A stretch of DNA of 64,000 nucleotides from Thermogemmata fonticola (GTDB lineage: Bacteria; Planctomycetota; Planctomycetia; Gemmatales; Gemmataceae). Both the position numbers and the translations under genes were made by a program. Every line of letters starts with the position of its first letter. Within the stretch, counting starts at the first letter, position 1. Shown here in pieces: positions 48,180 through 58,901 of this stretch. The notes under the pieces are model-generated. The model did not search any database. It was given only the letters and a program-made list of their open reading frames with translations, and was not told the DNA's origin. Location: positions 61,288 to 125,287 of the forward strand of contig NZ_JACEFB010000013.1 of NCBI RefSeq assembly GCF_013694095.1. Direction: 5' to 3'.

Positions 48180-48791
48180 TCAGGCGCAGCGGCGCAGGGC
48201 GTTATGGACCATGTCGAGCAGGCGCACGAGAGTCAGGCGGGGGAGGGGGAAGCTGTCCTGGACGCGCCGCCGATCCGCCGGCACCCGGTAGTAACGCAGC
48301 TCCAAGCGGGCGCTGGAGTCGAGCTGATAGTGCAGCTCGTAGTACCATCGGCCGTCGCTTTGGATGAGGCATTGGCTGCGGAGGAAGCCCTCGCGGCGCT
48401 GGGCGTCAAGCTCGCAAACCGTCCAAGCGGGGATGAGTTCCCACGGCAGGGCACGCATCTGTTCCGCCCAGAGGCGCAGGGAGTCAGCGGCGGGCCGGAG
48501 CGCGCGGGCGGGCCGCTCCCACTGGATTTGCCGCAGCAGCAGGGCCAGATGGTCTGCCGCCTGCCATTGGAGCGTGATCTGGGCCGGTTCCGTACGGTGC
48601 CGCCAATAAGCCTGGTGATATCCATCCGGCGGCTTCACCGGGCCGGGATCGCAACAGACCAGTTCCCACTCCTCCTGCGTTAGGGGCGTGAGCGCCCGTT
48701 GCGCAAAGGCCAGCACCTCCACGGGCCTGGGGGAAAGCAACGAGTAGGACGGATCAGGTGCGCCGGGCCGATGAGGAACGGGAGGATTCAT
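48180..48791 (-). CDS. hypothetical protein linked to spoVR
   Basis: This 203-residue protein is soluble and has no recognised family. Visible features are RPVEVLAFAQRALTPLTQEE near the N-terminus and a strand-rich second half (GRWYYELHYQLDSSARLELR). It starts at 48791 with a perfect AGGAGG site, overlapping the end of spoVR by 38 bases, so it is very likely co-translated downstream of it. This position suggests a link with the PrkA/DUF444/SpoVR stress system, but nothing in the sequence shows what it does. Confidence 0.75.
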   Translation of the reverse strand: MNPPVPHRPGAPDPSYSLLSPRPVEVLAFAQRALTPLTQEEWELVCCDPGPVKPPDGYHQAYWRHRTEPAQITLQWQAADHLALLLRQIQWERPARALRPAADSLRLWAEQMRALPWELIPAWTVCELDAQRREGFLRSQCLIQSDGRWYYELHYQLDSSARLELRYYRVPADRRRVQDSFPLPRLTLVRLLDMVHNALRRCA

Positions 48792-50319
48792 GCGAGCCTC
48801 CTATCGCTTGCTGCGTGTGTTCGGAACCATCAAAACTCAACAAAGTCGGACGGTCATTGATGACCGTTTCCAAGTGTACCGGACGGGCCCAAATGTACTG
48901 AATGTTCGCCAACGTATCGCGGGCCTCATCTAATTTCAATTCTACCCCCTCGTAGTGGTGACGCAACAGCAGTTCGCCGCGGTTGCGGTGGTTGCCATCG
49001 ATGACATAGATCCACGGCTTGCCGAAGTTGGTGAGGCTGAAGAGGAGGCGCTGTTTGATCTTCTCGAATTCCCGGCTTTCGATGACGTAGTTGTTGTCCT
49101 GTTCGTTGTACACGTAGGAGAACATCCGGTGTTCGCGGCAGAACTCCGGCGTCAGGAAGGTGTCGATGAAGGTGATGTCGTTGTGGATGCGGCGGACCTC
49201 GAAGATTTTCTGGCGGCCCAGGCCGAGCTGTTTATCCCAGTTCCGGCGCTTCTCCATGTCGTCACAGGCTTCCCATTCCGGGCCGAACTGCCCCGTGTTC
49301 CACCGCCGCTCGATGTCCCGGAATAGCTCCAATCCCAGCTTGTAGGGATTGAGTCGGCGGGCGCTCGTCGCCATCGTCCCGGAGTGATGGTCCGCGTAAT
49401 CGATCAGCTCGGAAGGATGCAGGGCTTTCTGCGTCATGATGGTGGAGTGCCAGTAGGAGGCCCAGCCTTCGTTCATGATCTTGGTTTGCGCCTGGGGGTA
49501 GAAGTAGTAGGCCTCGTCGCGGACGATGCTGAGGATGTCCCGCTGCCAGTGTTTGAGCGGGGCATGCTCAATGAGGAAGAGGAGGACGTCTTTTTCCGGG
49601 CGTTCGGGGAAGTGGGGGACGCGGACTTCCTTGAGCCGTCGGCGTTCTTCCTCCTCGGCCTGGCGGGCCTGCGGGGGGTTGATGAACTCATCCATGTAGG
49701 GCTTGGCGCGGAACTTGAGCGGCTGGGCCGTCTCCGCTTCTGCTTCCGGCCCCGCCGCGGCGAAATCGTAACGGGTGGTCTCGTCCCGCCGCTTGATCGC
49801 CACCGAGTGGATGTCAATCAGATCGTCGATGGACAGGCATTTGTCCAAAAAGGCCTCCACCTCATCCTCGCCGAAGCGTTCCGCATAGCGGCGGATGCGG
49901 GCGGCGTGATTGGCGATCTCATCCATCATCTTGCGGTTAGTATGGGCGAAGTAGGCGTTGTTCTTGAAGAAATCGCAATGCCCGTAGACATGAGCCATCA
50001 CCAGCTTCTGGTCCACCACGTGATTGCAGCGCATCAGGTAGGCGTAACAGGGATCGTTGTTGATCACCATCTCGTAGATTTTGGACAGGCCGTATTCGTA
50101 GCTCTTCTTCAGCTCCTCGTACTGCATGCCGAAGGACCAGTGGGGATAGCGGGTGGGGAATCCCCCGTAGGCGGCGATTTCGTTGAGGTCATCGGCATCG
50201 ACGACCTCGAAGATCGTCTCGAAGAAGTCCAAGCCGTACTCGCGGGCGTACCCCTCGATTTCATCCTTGAGCACGCGCAGGTGCGGCGGCAGATTCGTGT
50301 TGTAATAGCCCCAAACCAT
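48754..50319 (-). CDS. SpoVR-family protein
   Basis: This 521-residue cytoplasmic protein matches SpoVR/YcgB across its length: LKDEIEGYAREYGLDFFETI, GGFPTRYPHWSFGMQYEELK, MVINNDPCYAYLMRCNHVVD, VYGHCDFFKNNAYF and EGWASYWHSTIM. The His residues in these segments are conserved in the family. The ATG at 50319 is favoured by a GGGAG site; the frame is open to 50415. In many bacteria spoVR, DUF444 (yeaH) and prkA (yeaG) are neighbours and respond to starvation or stationary phase, and here the order prkA, DUF444, spoVR is kept on one strand with inserted genes. Confidence 0.95.
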   Translation of the reverse strand: MVWGYYNTNLPPHLRVLKDEIEGYAREYGLDFFETIFEVVDADDLNEIAAYGGFPTRYPHWSFGMQYEELKKSYEYGLSKIYEMVINNDPCYAYLMRCNHVVDQKLVMAHVYGHCDFFKNNAYFAHTNRKMMDEIANHAARIRRYAERFGEDEVEAFLDKCLSIDDLIDIHSVAIKRRDETTRYDFAAAGPEAEAETAQPLKFRAKPYMDEFINPPQARQAEEEERRRLKEVRVPHFPERPEKDVLLFLIEHAPLKHWQRDILSIVRDEAYYFYPQAQTKIMNEGWASYWHSTIMTQKALHPSELIDYADHHSGTMATSARRLNPYKLGLELFRDIERRWNTGQFGPEWEACDDMEKRRNWDKQLGLGRQKIFEVRRIHNDITFIDTFLTPEFCREHRMFSYVYNEQDNNYVIESREFEKIKQRLLFSLTNFGKPWIYVIDGNHRNRGELLLRHHYEGVELKLDEARDTLANIQYIWARPVHLETVINDRPTLLSFDGSEHTQQAIGGSHESSRSSSARRT

Positions 50320-50445
50320 CGTTTCGCTCCCGTACTCCTGTGGCTCCCCTATTCCTTCCCCGTGGGTTGCCGGCGAGGTGGGCTTGCAGCGGCGTAAAGT
50401 CTGCCTCAGGCGCACGCAGGCCGGGCTGCCGGATTTAGAACCCTC

Positions 50446-51546
50446 TCAGCGCCCCGTGCCGAGAAACTCCCGGATACTGCGGACGATTTCCTCCCGGTCG
50501 GCAATCCGGCTGACGACCAGGTTCTCGTGGTCCTCGGCGAGTTCCGCCACATGGGCGTAGAACTCCCCGGTCCCGTAAGGGGATTCCACCTGGCCGTAGC
50601 CGAAGAGATTGAGCTTGGGCAGCAACTGTCCCGTGAGAATCTCCATACATTTCGGGACGTCGTCCCCCCAGTTGTCTCCGTCGGAAAAGTGGAAGGCGTA
50701 AAGGTTCCACTGGCTGGGAGGATAGCGGCTGTCGATGATCTGATTGCACAATTCGTAGGCGGAGGAGATTTTGGTCCCGCCGCTTTCGCGGGTGTGGTAG
50801 AAGCGGTGCTCATCGACTTCAGCAGCGAGGGCATCGTGGATGATGTACACCGTCTCAACCCCTTTGTAATGCCGCTTGATCCAGGTGTCGATCCAAAAGG
50901 CCTCGATGCGGACGATCTCTTTCTGGTCGTCGGTCATGCTGCCGGAGACATCCATCATGTAGAAGACGCAAGCGACGGCTTCCGGCTTGGGCACCTCCTT
51001 CCAACTGCGGTACTGCTTGTCTTCCCGGATGGGGATGACGACGGGGTTGGCCGGGTCATAGGTGCCGCTGGCCAATTGCCGCTTGAGCGCCCGGCGGAAG
51101 GTCCGCTTGAAGTGCCGCAGGGATTCAGGGCCGACACTGCGAATGCTGGAATACTTATCTTTCTCGCTGACGATGTTCCGTTCGCCCTTGGGCTGGATGC
51201 GGGGAAGTTGCAATTCCTCGCCGAGAATGTCCGCTAGCTCTTCCAGGGTCAGCTCGACTTCCAGAATGTGGGCGCCGGGGTCTTCGCCCGCCTGGGCTTC
51301 CCCTTCGCCTTGCGGCGGAGTCAGCGGCTGGCCTGGCTGGCCCGGCCCGACCCCCACGCCCCCGGAGTTCTTCTTCCCGTAGCGGAACTGCGGCAGTTGG
51401 ATCTGCGGCAGGGGAATCGACACGAGGTCTTTCCCCTTTTTGCCGATCAGCTCCCCGCGGGTGAGGTATTTCGACAGATTGCTTTTGACCTTGCCGCGCA
51501 CGATCTTGTGGAAGCGTTGCAAATCCTGTTCGATTTTTTGCCCCAC
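50446..51546 (-). CDS. DUF444 (YeaH-like) protein
   Basis: This 366-residue protein is of the YeaH/YhbH family. It begins with HKIVRGKVKSNLSKYLTRGE, has the family segment VSIPLPQIQLPQFRYGKKN, a Gly/Gln-rich linker, and a von Willebrand-like centre with the metal motif DVSGSM (VFYMMDVSGSMTDDQKEIVR). The GTG at 51546 has AGGGG at good distance and is preferred to the GTG at 51555. YeaH acts with the PrkA (YeaG) kinase in nitrogen starvation and stationary phase in E. coli. The spoVR gene follows 126 bases downstream. Confidence 0.93.
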   Translation of the reverse strand: MGQKIEQDLQRFHKIVRGKVKSNLSKYLTRGELIGKKGKDLVSIPLPQIQLPQFRYGKKNSGGVGVGPGQPGQPLTPPQGEGEAQAGEDPGAHILEVELTLEELADILGEELQLPRIQPKGERNIVSEKDKYSSIRSVGPESLRHFKRTFRRALKRQLASGTYDPANPVVIPIREDKQYRSWKEVPKPEAVACVFYMMDVSGSMTDDQKEIVRIEAFWIDTWIKRHYKGVETVYIIHDALAAEVDEHRFYHTRESGGTKISSAYELCNQIIDSRYPPSQWNLYAFHFSDGDNWGDDVPKCMEILTGQLLPKLNLFGYGQVESPYGTGEFYAHVAELAEDHENLVVSRIADREEIVRSIREFLGTGR

Positions 51547-51743
51547 GGCCAACACCCCTGCGGATCAGGAAGAGCGGAACCGAGTCTGTCGGCGGCCCGA
51601 CGCGTCACGTCTGCGAAGCTTGCCCCTCATGGGGAGGTCGATGTCTCGGCGGAGGTCGATGCCTCGCTGGGAGGTCAGTCTCCCTGGTTGGAGGCTGGAC
51701 GCCGCGGATCGTGCCGCCTTGGTCTTTCACTCCGGTAAGTTCG

Positions 51744-52559
51744 CTATAGCATCGTATCCGGGGAAGGGGCAGCAGGAGAAGAGCAACCGGCAAAAATGCG
51801 CACTTGACGAACCAAAAGCTCCGGGGTCAGAATGGGATTTTCCAACGGTTGGCGGCTGGCAATAAAGATCGCCCGTGTCAGGCCGGGGGATGGAGGCGGT
51901 ATAGTCCAATCACAGGGAAACTCCCGGTGATAGGGTTGAGTGCGAGGAATGTAAACATACTCAAAGTGTTGAGCTAGATTTTGGTAGACCCAGGAACGTG
52001 TGGGACGACAACCTGAACCACTCAAGGATTGTGTCGGTATCGCCGCGTCTTCTGAGCATGGATTTAACTGTGATTCTGAACCGTAGGAAACACAAGTTTC
52101 AAGTAATAGCATCTTTTGACAATGCCGAGCCAAAAAAGCTAAGGCCTTTGCAGGGTGGCAAAGATGATACAACACCCCATAACAAAAAACTACATCGAAG
52201 TGCTGTCCCAAATCTTCAGGGGGATTGTCCAAATCGAGAAAAATCACGGGCAGTTCGGGATAGCGCTGCCGCAGATACGTCAAGTTGGCCTGACGGCCCT
52301 CTGAAATCACCACCTCACAGTTTCGATCCAAGAAAAATGACGTGAGGTCGCCGATACCCGCTCCAACTTCCAGAACCCGCAGATTCTCTAGCGGTAAATG
52401 GAGGGAAGCCAGATGCTCTAACCGTCTGTGATTAATCCGTTGGTAATTTTCGTTGCCAAAGTGTTTGAGAGGGGTCAGATCGTCTTGGGTACTTCCTTTT
52501 CTTTGACTTTTATTAGCATGGCGGCAAAGGATTTTCGATGTCAGAAAACGCAAAAGCAT
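51744..52559 (-). CDS. class I SAM-dependent methyltransferase, likely acquired
   Basis: This 271-residue protein has a Rossmann-type methyltransferase core: LRVLEVGAGIGDLTSFFL (motif I), acidic residue and ISEGRQANLTYLRQRYPEL, then DVVFCYGVLYHLCHPAKAL (motif IV region). It resembles FkbM/UbiG-like small-molecule or sugar methyltransferases, but the substrate is unknown. AGGAG precedes the ATG at 52559. The gene is AT-richer than its neighbours and lies between prkA and DUF444. Its last codons fall within one copy of a 22-nt direct repeat, the other copy being upstream at 52729-52750. These features suggest insertion. Confidence 0.82.
   Translation of the reverse strand: MLLRFLTSKILCRHANKSQRKGSTQDDLTPLKHFGNENYQRINHRRLEHLASLHLPLENLRVLEVGAGIGDLTSFFLDRNCEVVISEGRQANLTYLRQRYPELPVIFLDLDNPPEDLGQHFDVVFCYGVLYHLCHPAKALAFLARHCQKMLLLETCVSYGSESQLNPCSEDAAIPTQSLSGSGCRPTRSWVYQNLAQHFEYVYIPRTQPYHREFPCDWTIPPPSPGLTRAIFIASRQPLENPILTPELLVRQVRIFAGCSSPAAPSPDTML
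51770..51791. repeat. direct repeat, left copy (flanks methyltransferase)
   Basis: This 22-base sequence (cagcaggagaag-a-gcaaccggc) matches 52729-52750 with a single change. Weaker similarity continues for ten more bases (to ..gcgc). It lies inside the 3' end of the methyltransferase gene. Confidence 0.88.
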
Positions 52560-52728
52560 GAAATCACTCCTGGAAAGTAAATTACCACAGGCTACGGAAA
52601 ATACTTATGTAAAATGAGGTGCTAATCGATGCTTTGGTATGTGTCAAGCTAAATCTGTGCGGCCTGTGCAGGGGAAAATGGCATGTAGGAAAAGCTTGTT
52701 CCATTATTCTCGCGGTGCCGTGGTTACT

Positions 52729-52750
52729 CAGCAGGAGAAGGGCAACCGGC
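52729..52750. repeat. direct repeat, right copy (flanks methyltransferase)
   Basis: The matching copy of the 51770-51791 repeat, 21 of 22 bases identical. It lies between the methyltransferase start and the SRP RNA gene. The pair encloses 980 bases. Confidence 0.88.
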
Positions 52751-52795
52751 GGAATTGCGCGGGACATGGCTGCGAGGGTGAGGTACGGTGCAGGA

Positions 52796-52906
52796 CGCTG
52801 AGGGATGGGGGTGCCCTGAGCCGCACCCTCCAGCGCTTATGGCTGCTTCCTTCCGGACCTGACCAGGTTCACACCTTCAGGTCGGTCAGGCCCCCATCCC
52901 TCAGCG
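52796..52906 (-). ncRNA. ffs: signal recognition particle RNA (4.5S type)
   Basis: On the minus strand this 111-nt RNA has the universal SRP domain IV core: CAGGTCCGGAAGGAAGCAGCC, with the GGAA-type tetraloop and the asymmetric internal loop that binds Ffh. The ends form a perfect 16-bp inverted repeat (CGCTGAGGGATGGGGG with its complement), closing a long hairpin as in the small bacterial SRP RNA. It guides membrane-protein targeting with Ffh and FtsY. It lies between prkA and the inserted methyltransferase. Confidence 0.97.
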
Positions 52907-53060
52907 CCCCGCGTCGAGGCTGTGCCTGGTGTCGTGGATCGTTTCGCCCCGCGGGTTCGGTTTTTTGCCCCGCAGCTTCGGCATTTCCGCGCCCAGGCTT
53001 CAGGGGCGGGCTTTAGCCTGGGGTTCGAGTCGGCGGCCCCATCGGCGTGCTGCCCGCCGG

Positions 53061-55109
<2,049 letters not shown>

Positions 55110-55597
55110 TGCTGTTGGAATCCTCCGTAAAACAGGCCGGGCGGAAGCGGCAGGGAAGTCCGCAAAACCCGGATCAGACCCAATCACGCCATATCAGTTC
55201 CCACGCCGCCGGGCTTCGGATTGGGAAAGGGAAAGGGGTGCGACACCCCACCATATCCCTTTTCCCCCAGTCTGGCAAGAGGAGTTTGCCGCCTCCGTTC
55301 CGCTACTGCATTCTACGTGGGTGCGGTGCGGACTTCCAAGACGGGATGCCTTTGGGCCACAAAATCGCCTCCCTCGGCCCAACTTTCGTCGTTCTGCGTA
55401 CAGGAAGGACCAGGCGGTGGAAGCACTTTCTGCTGCGAGCGGCGGCCTGCGCTGGGGGCGGCTGGAAGCTGGAAGCGCGATGCGGATTTTCGCGGCAGGG
55501 CAGGGGCCGGGGCGTAGAATGGATTCGCCTTGCGGGTGCGGCGGGTAAGCGGTACCCTGCCGGAACCTGCGGTTTCTCGGACCTGGGAGCACAAGCC
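55110..55597. other. divergent intergenic region
   Basis: This spacer lies between prkA (minus) and a small exported protein gene (plus). I see no other gene in it. Confidence 0.4.
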
Positions 55598-56002
55598 ATG
55601 CGCAATCTGTTTGCCCTGATCGGCTTTGCCGTCGTCGCCTTCGCGGTGGTGGGGTGGTACTGCGGCTGGTACCGCCTCTCGGTCCAGAAAGGGGAAGGGG
55701 GCAAGGCGGAAATCCAGACGGTCGTGGATACGAAGAAGGTGACCGAGGATTCCAGCGCCTTCTTCCAGAAGCTGGGGCAGATCCTCAGCCAGCAGACGCA
55801 AGGGACCGGTGGGGGGAGCGGGTCGGGGACCAATCCGGCCAGCGACAAGGGGGGAAGCAGCCCCGGTGGGAATAGCATTCCTGGCAGCCATGTTCCCGGC
55901 AGTACAGGGTTGAAGCCGCAGAATCCGCCGCCCGGTGCAACCCCGCCGCCCTTTTCCGCCCCGCCGGTGAGCATTCCGCCGTTTTCCGGCAAGACACCGT
56001 GA
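55598..56002 (+). CDS. small membrane-anchored protein, Gly/Pro-rich
   Basis: This 134-residue protein has a single N-terminal helix (NLFALIGFAVVAFAVVGWYC), a short conserved-looking region (AEIQTVVDTKKVTEDSSAFF, QKLGQILSQQ), and a long Gly/Ser/Pro tail. GGGAG precedes the ATG at 55598. It is probably anchored with the tail outside the cytoplasm. No family is recognised. Confidence 0.7.
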   Translation: MRNLFALIGFAVVAFAVVGWYCGWYRLSVQKGEGGKAEIQTVVDTKKVTEDSSAFFQKLGQILSQQTQGTGGGSGSGTNPASDKGGSSPGGNSIPGSHVPGSTGLKPQNPPPGATPPPFSAPPVSIPPFSGKTP

Positions 56003-56044
56003 ACAAGACTTCGGGAAAGCGGGCAAAAATCCGTGAACCACGCC

Positions 56045-56590
56045 TCAGTGGCCGCCGCGGAATGGGCCGGTGCAATGGGCCGGCAGAATCTGTCCCGCCG
56101 CTGCTTTGGCCTCCAAAGCCTGACGCACCACATCGGGCAGAAATCGGCTCAGGTCCCCGCCGAGCATGGCAATCTGGCGTAACAACGAGCTGCTGATGTG
56201 CGAATACTCTTCCTTGGCCATGAGGAAGACCGTCTCAATGTCCGGGTCCAAATGGAGGTTCATCAGGGACATGGTGAACTCGTACTCCATGTCCGAGAGG
56301 GTGCGCAGGCCGCGGAGCATGATGCGGGCGCCAGCCTCGCGCACGAAGCGGACGGCTAAGCCGAGAAACGGCTGAATCTCCACGCGGGGAATGCCCTGCA
56401 CGACCTGCTGGAGCAACTCGACTCGCTCCTCGATGGAAAAGAGGGTGGTCTTTTCCGGATTGATGCCGACGCCGACGATGAGGCGGTCGAAGAGCTGGCT
56501 GCCGCGCTGGATGATATCCAGGTGTCCGAGATGGACCGGGTCGAAGGTGCCGGTGTAGACGGCATAGCGGGGATTGAGGGGAGCAGGCAC
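56045..56590 (-). CDS. coaD: phosphopantetheine adenylyltransferase
   Basis: This enzyme joins 4'-phosphopantetheine and ATP to form dephospho-CoA, the fourth step of CoA synthesis. The nucleotidyltransferase motif TGTFDPVHLGHLDIIQRG is near the N-terminus. The later signatures RIMLRGLRTLSDMEYEF and SHISSSLLRQIAMLGGDL (the ISSS-x-R motif) are intact. I use the GTG at 56590, which has GGAG eight bases upstream and gives 181 residues; the ATG at 56665 would give 206. Most homologues have about 160-170 residues. Confidence 0.95.
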   Translation of the reverse strand: MPAPLNPRYAVYTGTFDPVHLGHLDIIQRGSQLFDRLIVGVGINPEKTTLFSIEERVELLQQVVQGIPRVEIQPFLGLAVRFVREAGARIMLRGLRTLSDMEYEFTMSLMNLHLDPDIETVFLMAKEEYSHISSSLLRQIAMLGGDLSRFLPDVVRQALEAKAAAGQILPAHCTGPFRGGH

Positions 56591-56763
56591 GGTCGCGTCT
56601 CCAGGCGGTTCGGTTTCTCCCGCGGAGGGGATGCATGGCCGAGTGTGGATCGGCAGCAGCGCCACGGGTTCTCCAGTCCATCCTACTGCAAGTCGGGGAA
56701 GCGGAGGATGGCGCCGGTGGCCGTGCTGCGGAAGGGACCGCGGCGTCCCGTTCCGCCTCCGGG

Positions 56764-57894
56764 TCAGGGTGTGGCGGCGTCCAGGAAGCGGTCGATTTCA
56801 TCGCGGGTGTTGTAGGCATGGGGGCTGACGCGGACGCGCTCCGCGCGGGCATTGACGACCACGCCCCGTTCCCGGCAGCGGCGGACCACCTCGCGGGCCG
56901 GCCAGACCGGATGAATCAGCGACACGATGCCGGATTTCTCCTTCTCCAGCCGGCTGCTGAAGACAGTCCACCCCCGCCGTTGGGCCTGCTCGCAGAGGTA
57001 GTCCGTCAGCTCCAGGATGCGCTCGGCGATCCGCTCGATGCCGGCCTGCAAGAGCATCTGGAGCGAGGCGCCGAAGGCCGTGATCCCCGCCATGTTGTAC
57101 GCTCCGCCTTCGTAGCGTCCCGCGTGGGGCTTGAGGGTGAAATCGATGCGGGAAAACTCCCAGGGCCGGACCACGCTAAACGCCCCTACGCCGAGCGGAT
57201 GGAGCATCTCCAGCTTCTCCCGGCGGATGTAGGCAATGCCGGCGCCTTCCGGGCCGAGCAGCCATTTGTGGCCGTCCGCGGCCAGCGCGTCGATCGGCAG
57301 CGCCTGGACATCGAGGGGGAAGGCGCCGAGGGACTGAATGGCATCGACGAAGAAAAAGATGCCGCGCTTCTGGCAGAACTCGCCCAGGGCGGCCAGGTCG
57401 TTGCGGAAGCCGCTGGCAAACTCCACCGAGGAAATGCTGAGGACCCGCGTGCGGCTGTCACAGGCGGCGTAGAGGTCTTCCAGCAGCAGGCGCGCTCCCC
57501 GGCTGGGGACCCGTCGCACTTCCACGCCGCGAGGGGCCAGATTCAGCCACGGATACTGATTGGCCGGGTACTCCTCCGCCGCCAGGACCACATTATCCCC
57601 CGCCTGCCAGGGGAACCCTTCCGCAATCAGGTTGATGCCCCAGGTGGTGTTCGGGATGAAGCAGATGTCTTCCGGGCTGGGGGCATGGAGGAGTTGGGCA
57701 GCGAGGATGCGGACCTGCTCCACGCGGTCGAACCAAATCCGGAAAGCGGCCACGCCATTTTCCGCGAGGCTCTGGGCGTACTGGTGCAGGGCGGCGGCCG
57801 CGCAGCGCGGCAAAGGCGCCACCGCTGCGTGATCGAGAAAGGCCCAGCGTCCGGTGACGGCTGCAAACTCATCCCGCAAGGCTGTCCAGTCCAT
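56764..57894 (-). CDS. class V PLP-dependent aminotransferase
   Basis: This 376-residue enzyme has the class V fold shared by cysteine desulfurases and isopenicillin N epimerase-like proteins. It begins WAFLDHAAVAPLPRCA. NTTWGINLIAEGFPWQAGDN and SISSVEFASGFRNDL follow, and the PLP-binding Lys is in AADGHKWLLGPEG. No active-site Cys of the SufS/IscS loop is evident, so cysteine desulfuration is less likely than transamination or epimerisation. GGGAG precedes the ATG. It is 173 bases upstream of coaD on the same strand; no shared pathway is evident. Confidence 0.85.
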   Translation of the reverse strand: MDWTALRDEFAAVTGRWAFLDHAAVAPLPRCAAAALHQYAQSLAENGVAAFRIWFDRVEQVRILAAQLLHAPSPEDICFIPNTTWGINLIAEGFPWQAGDNVVLAAEEYPANQYPWLNLAPRGVEVRRVPSRGARLLLEDLYAACDSRTRVLSISSVEFASGFRNDLAALGEFCQKRGIFFFVDAIQSLGAFPLDVQALPIDALAADGHKWLLGPEGAGIAYIRREKLEMLHPLGVGAFSVVRPWEFSRIDFTLKPHAGRYEGGAYNMAGITAFGASLQMLLQAGIERIAERILELTDYLCEQAQRRGWTVFSSRLEKEKSGIVSLIHPVWPAREVVRRCRERGVVVNARAERVRVSPHAYNTRDEIDRFLDAATP

Positions 57895-58146
57895 GCTTGG
57901 CTCCCGCTTGGCCCGGAAGAGCGCCGCTGCCTTGCCCCCCGCCGGCCTGTGGCCTCCGTCTTAGCCTGGGATTCCGGGGTCTGTCGCTCGTCGGTCTCAG
58001 GTTCAGGTTCCCCTCGAGGTCCACGCTTCAAGGGCGGCGGCCAGTGGGGCGAGCACTCTCTGGGTATGGTTATACCGCTGATCGGGGATGAGTCCTACAA
58101 TCCCTCCAGGGCGGCCGTCAGAGCAGAGGGGGGAAGGAGGACAAGA

Positions 58147-58893
58147 GTGTTCGACGATCCGGAACGGACGGCTTATGATGTACGTTTCCGCTGTCTGGGG
58201 TTTCCGGTGCGGGTGCATCCGCTGTTCTGGCTGGTGGCGGCGCTCTTGGGCGGCTCGTTTCTCCAGATGGGTTTGCTCTACTGGCTGCTCTGGATCGCTG
58301 TGGTGTTTGTGGCCGTGCTGGTCCATGAGTTGGGGCATGCGCTGGCTTACCGTTATCATGGGAGTGCGGCGGCGATCATTTTGTGGATGTTTGGCGGCCT
58401 GACCGTGGCGGATCGCGTTCCCTATCGGCGGGGTGCGCGGATTGTGGTGACTTTGGCCGGTCCCTTCGCAGGGTTTGCTCTGGCGGCGGTGCTTTACGGT
58501 CTGGCCCGCCTCACCCCCTGGCCGGTCCGCGGCGCCCCCACCGAGCTGGCCTTCACCTACCACCTGCTGATCGTCGTCAATTTGTACTGGGGGATTTTCA
58601 ATCTTCTGCCGGTCTATCCTCTCGATGGCGGGCAGGTCTGCCGGGAGGTGTGCGAAGGTTGGCGGGCAGGGGCAGGCCGGTATCTGTCCCTCCAGATTTC
58701 CCTCTGGACCGCTTCCCTCCTCGCTCTTTACGGCCTGCTGGGATGGTGGGAAGAGCTGCGCGGCGGCGGACCTTTGTCCCGCGTCCTTCCTCCGTGGGTT
58801 CCCCTCGGCTCGTGGTGGACGGCCTTGCTCTTCGGGCTGCTCGCCTGGCAAAGCTATCAGCTTCTGCAACACGAACGTTACCGCCGCTGGTGA
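58147..58893 (+). CDS. M50-family site-2 protease
   Basis: This 248-residue integral membrane protease has the zinc motif HELGH (residues 60-64) and the third-ligand motif NLLPVYPLDGGQ (Asp160), both canonical. The GPFAGFALA segment is present. The start is a GTG at 58147, with GGAGG six bases upstream; the frame is open far to the left, but that part is antisense to the aminotransferase gene. No CBS or PDZ domain is attached, so it belongs to the minimal rhomboid-sized M50 group. Substrate unknown. It converges with the 58902-60146 gene, nine bases away. Confidence 0.92.
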   Translation: MFDDPERTAYDVRFRCLGFPVRVHPLFWLVAALLGGSFLQMGLLYWLLWIAVVFVAVLVHELGHALAYRYHGSAAAIILWMFGGLTVADRVPYRRGARIVVTLAGPFAGFALAAVLYGLARLTPWPVRGAPTELAFTYHLLIVVNLYWGIFNLLPVYPLDGGQVCREVCEGWRAGAGRYLSLQISLWTASLLALYGLLGWWEELRGGGPLSRVLPPWVPLGSWWTALLFGLLAWQSYQLLQHERYRRW

Positions 58894-58901
58894 GGGGCGG
58901 G

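Noticed and set aside
53005..53045. GGTTCGAGTC, resembling a tRNA T-loop
   Set aside because: No acceptor, anticodon or D arm can be formed around it.
56635..58146. N-terminal 500 residues of the long plus-strand frame leading into the M50 protease
   Set aside because: This part is antisense to coaD and the class V aminotransferase. The protease has its own GTG start with GGAGG at 58147.
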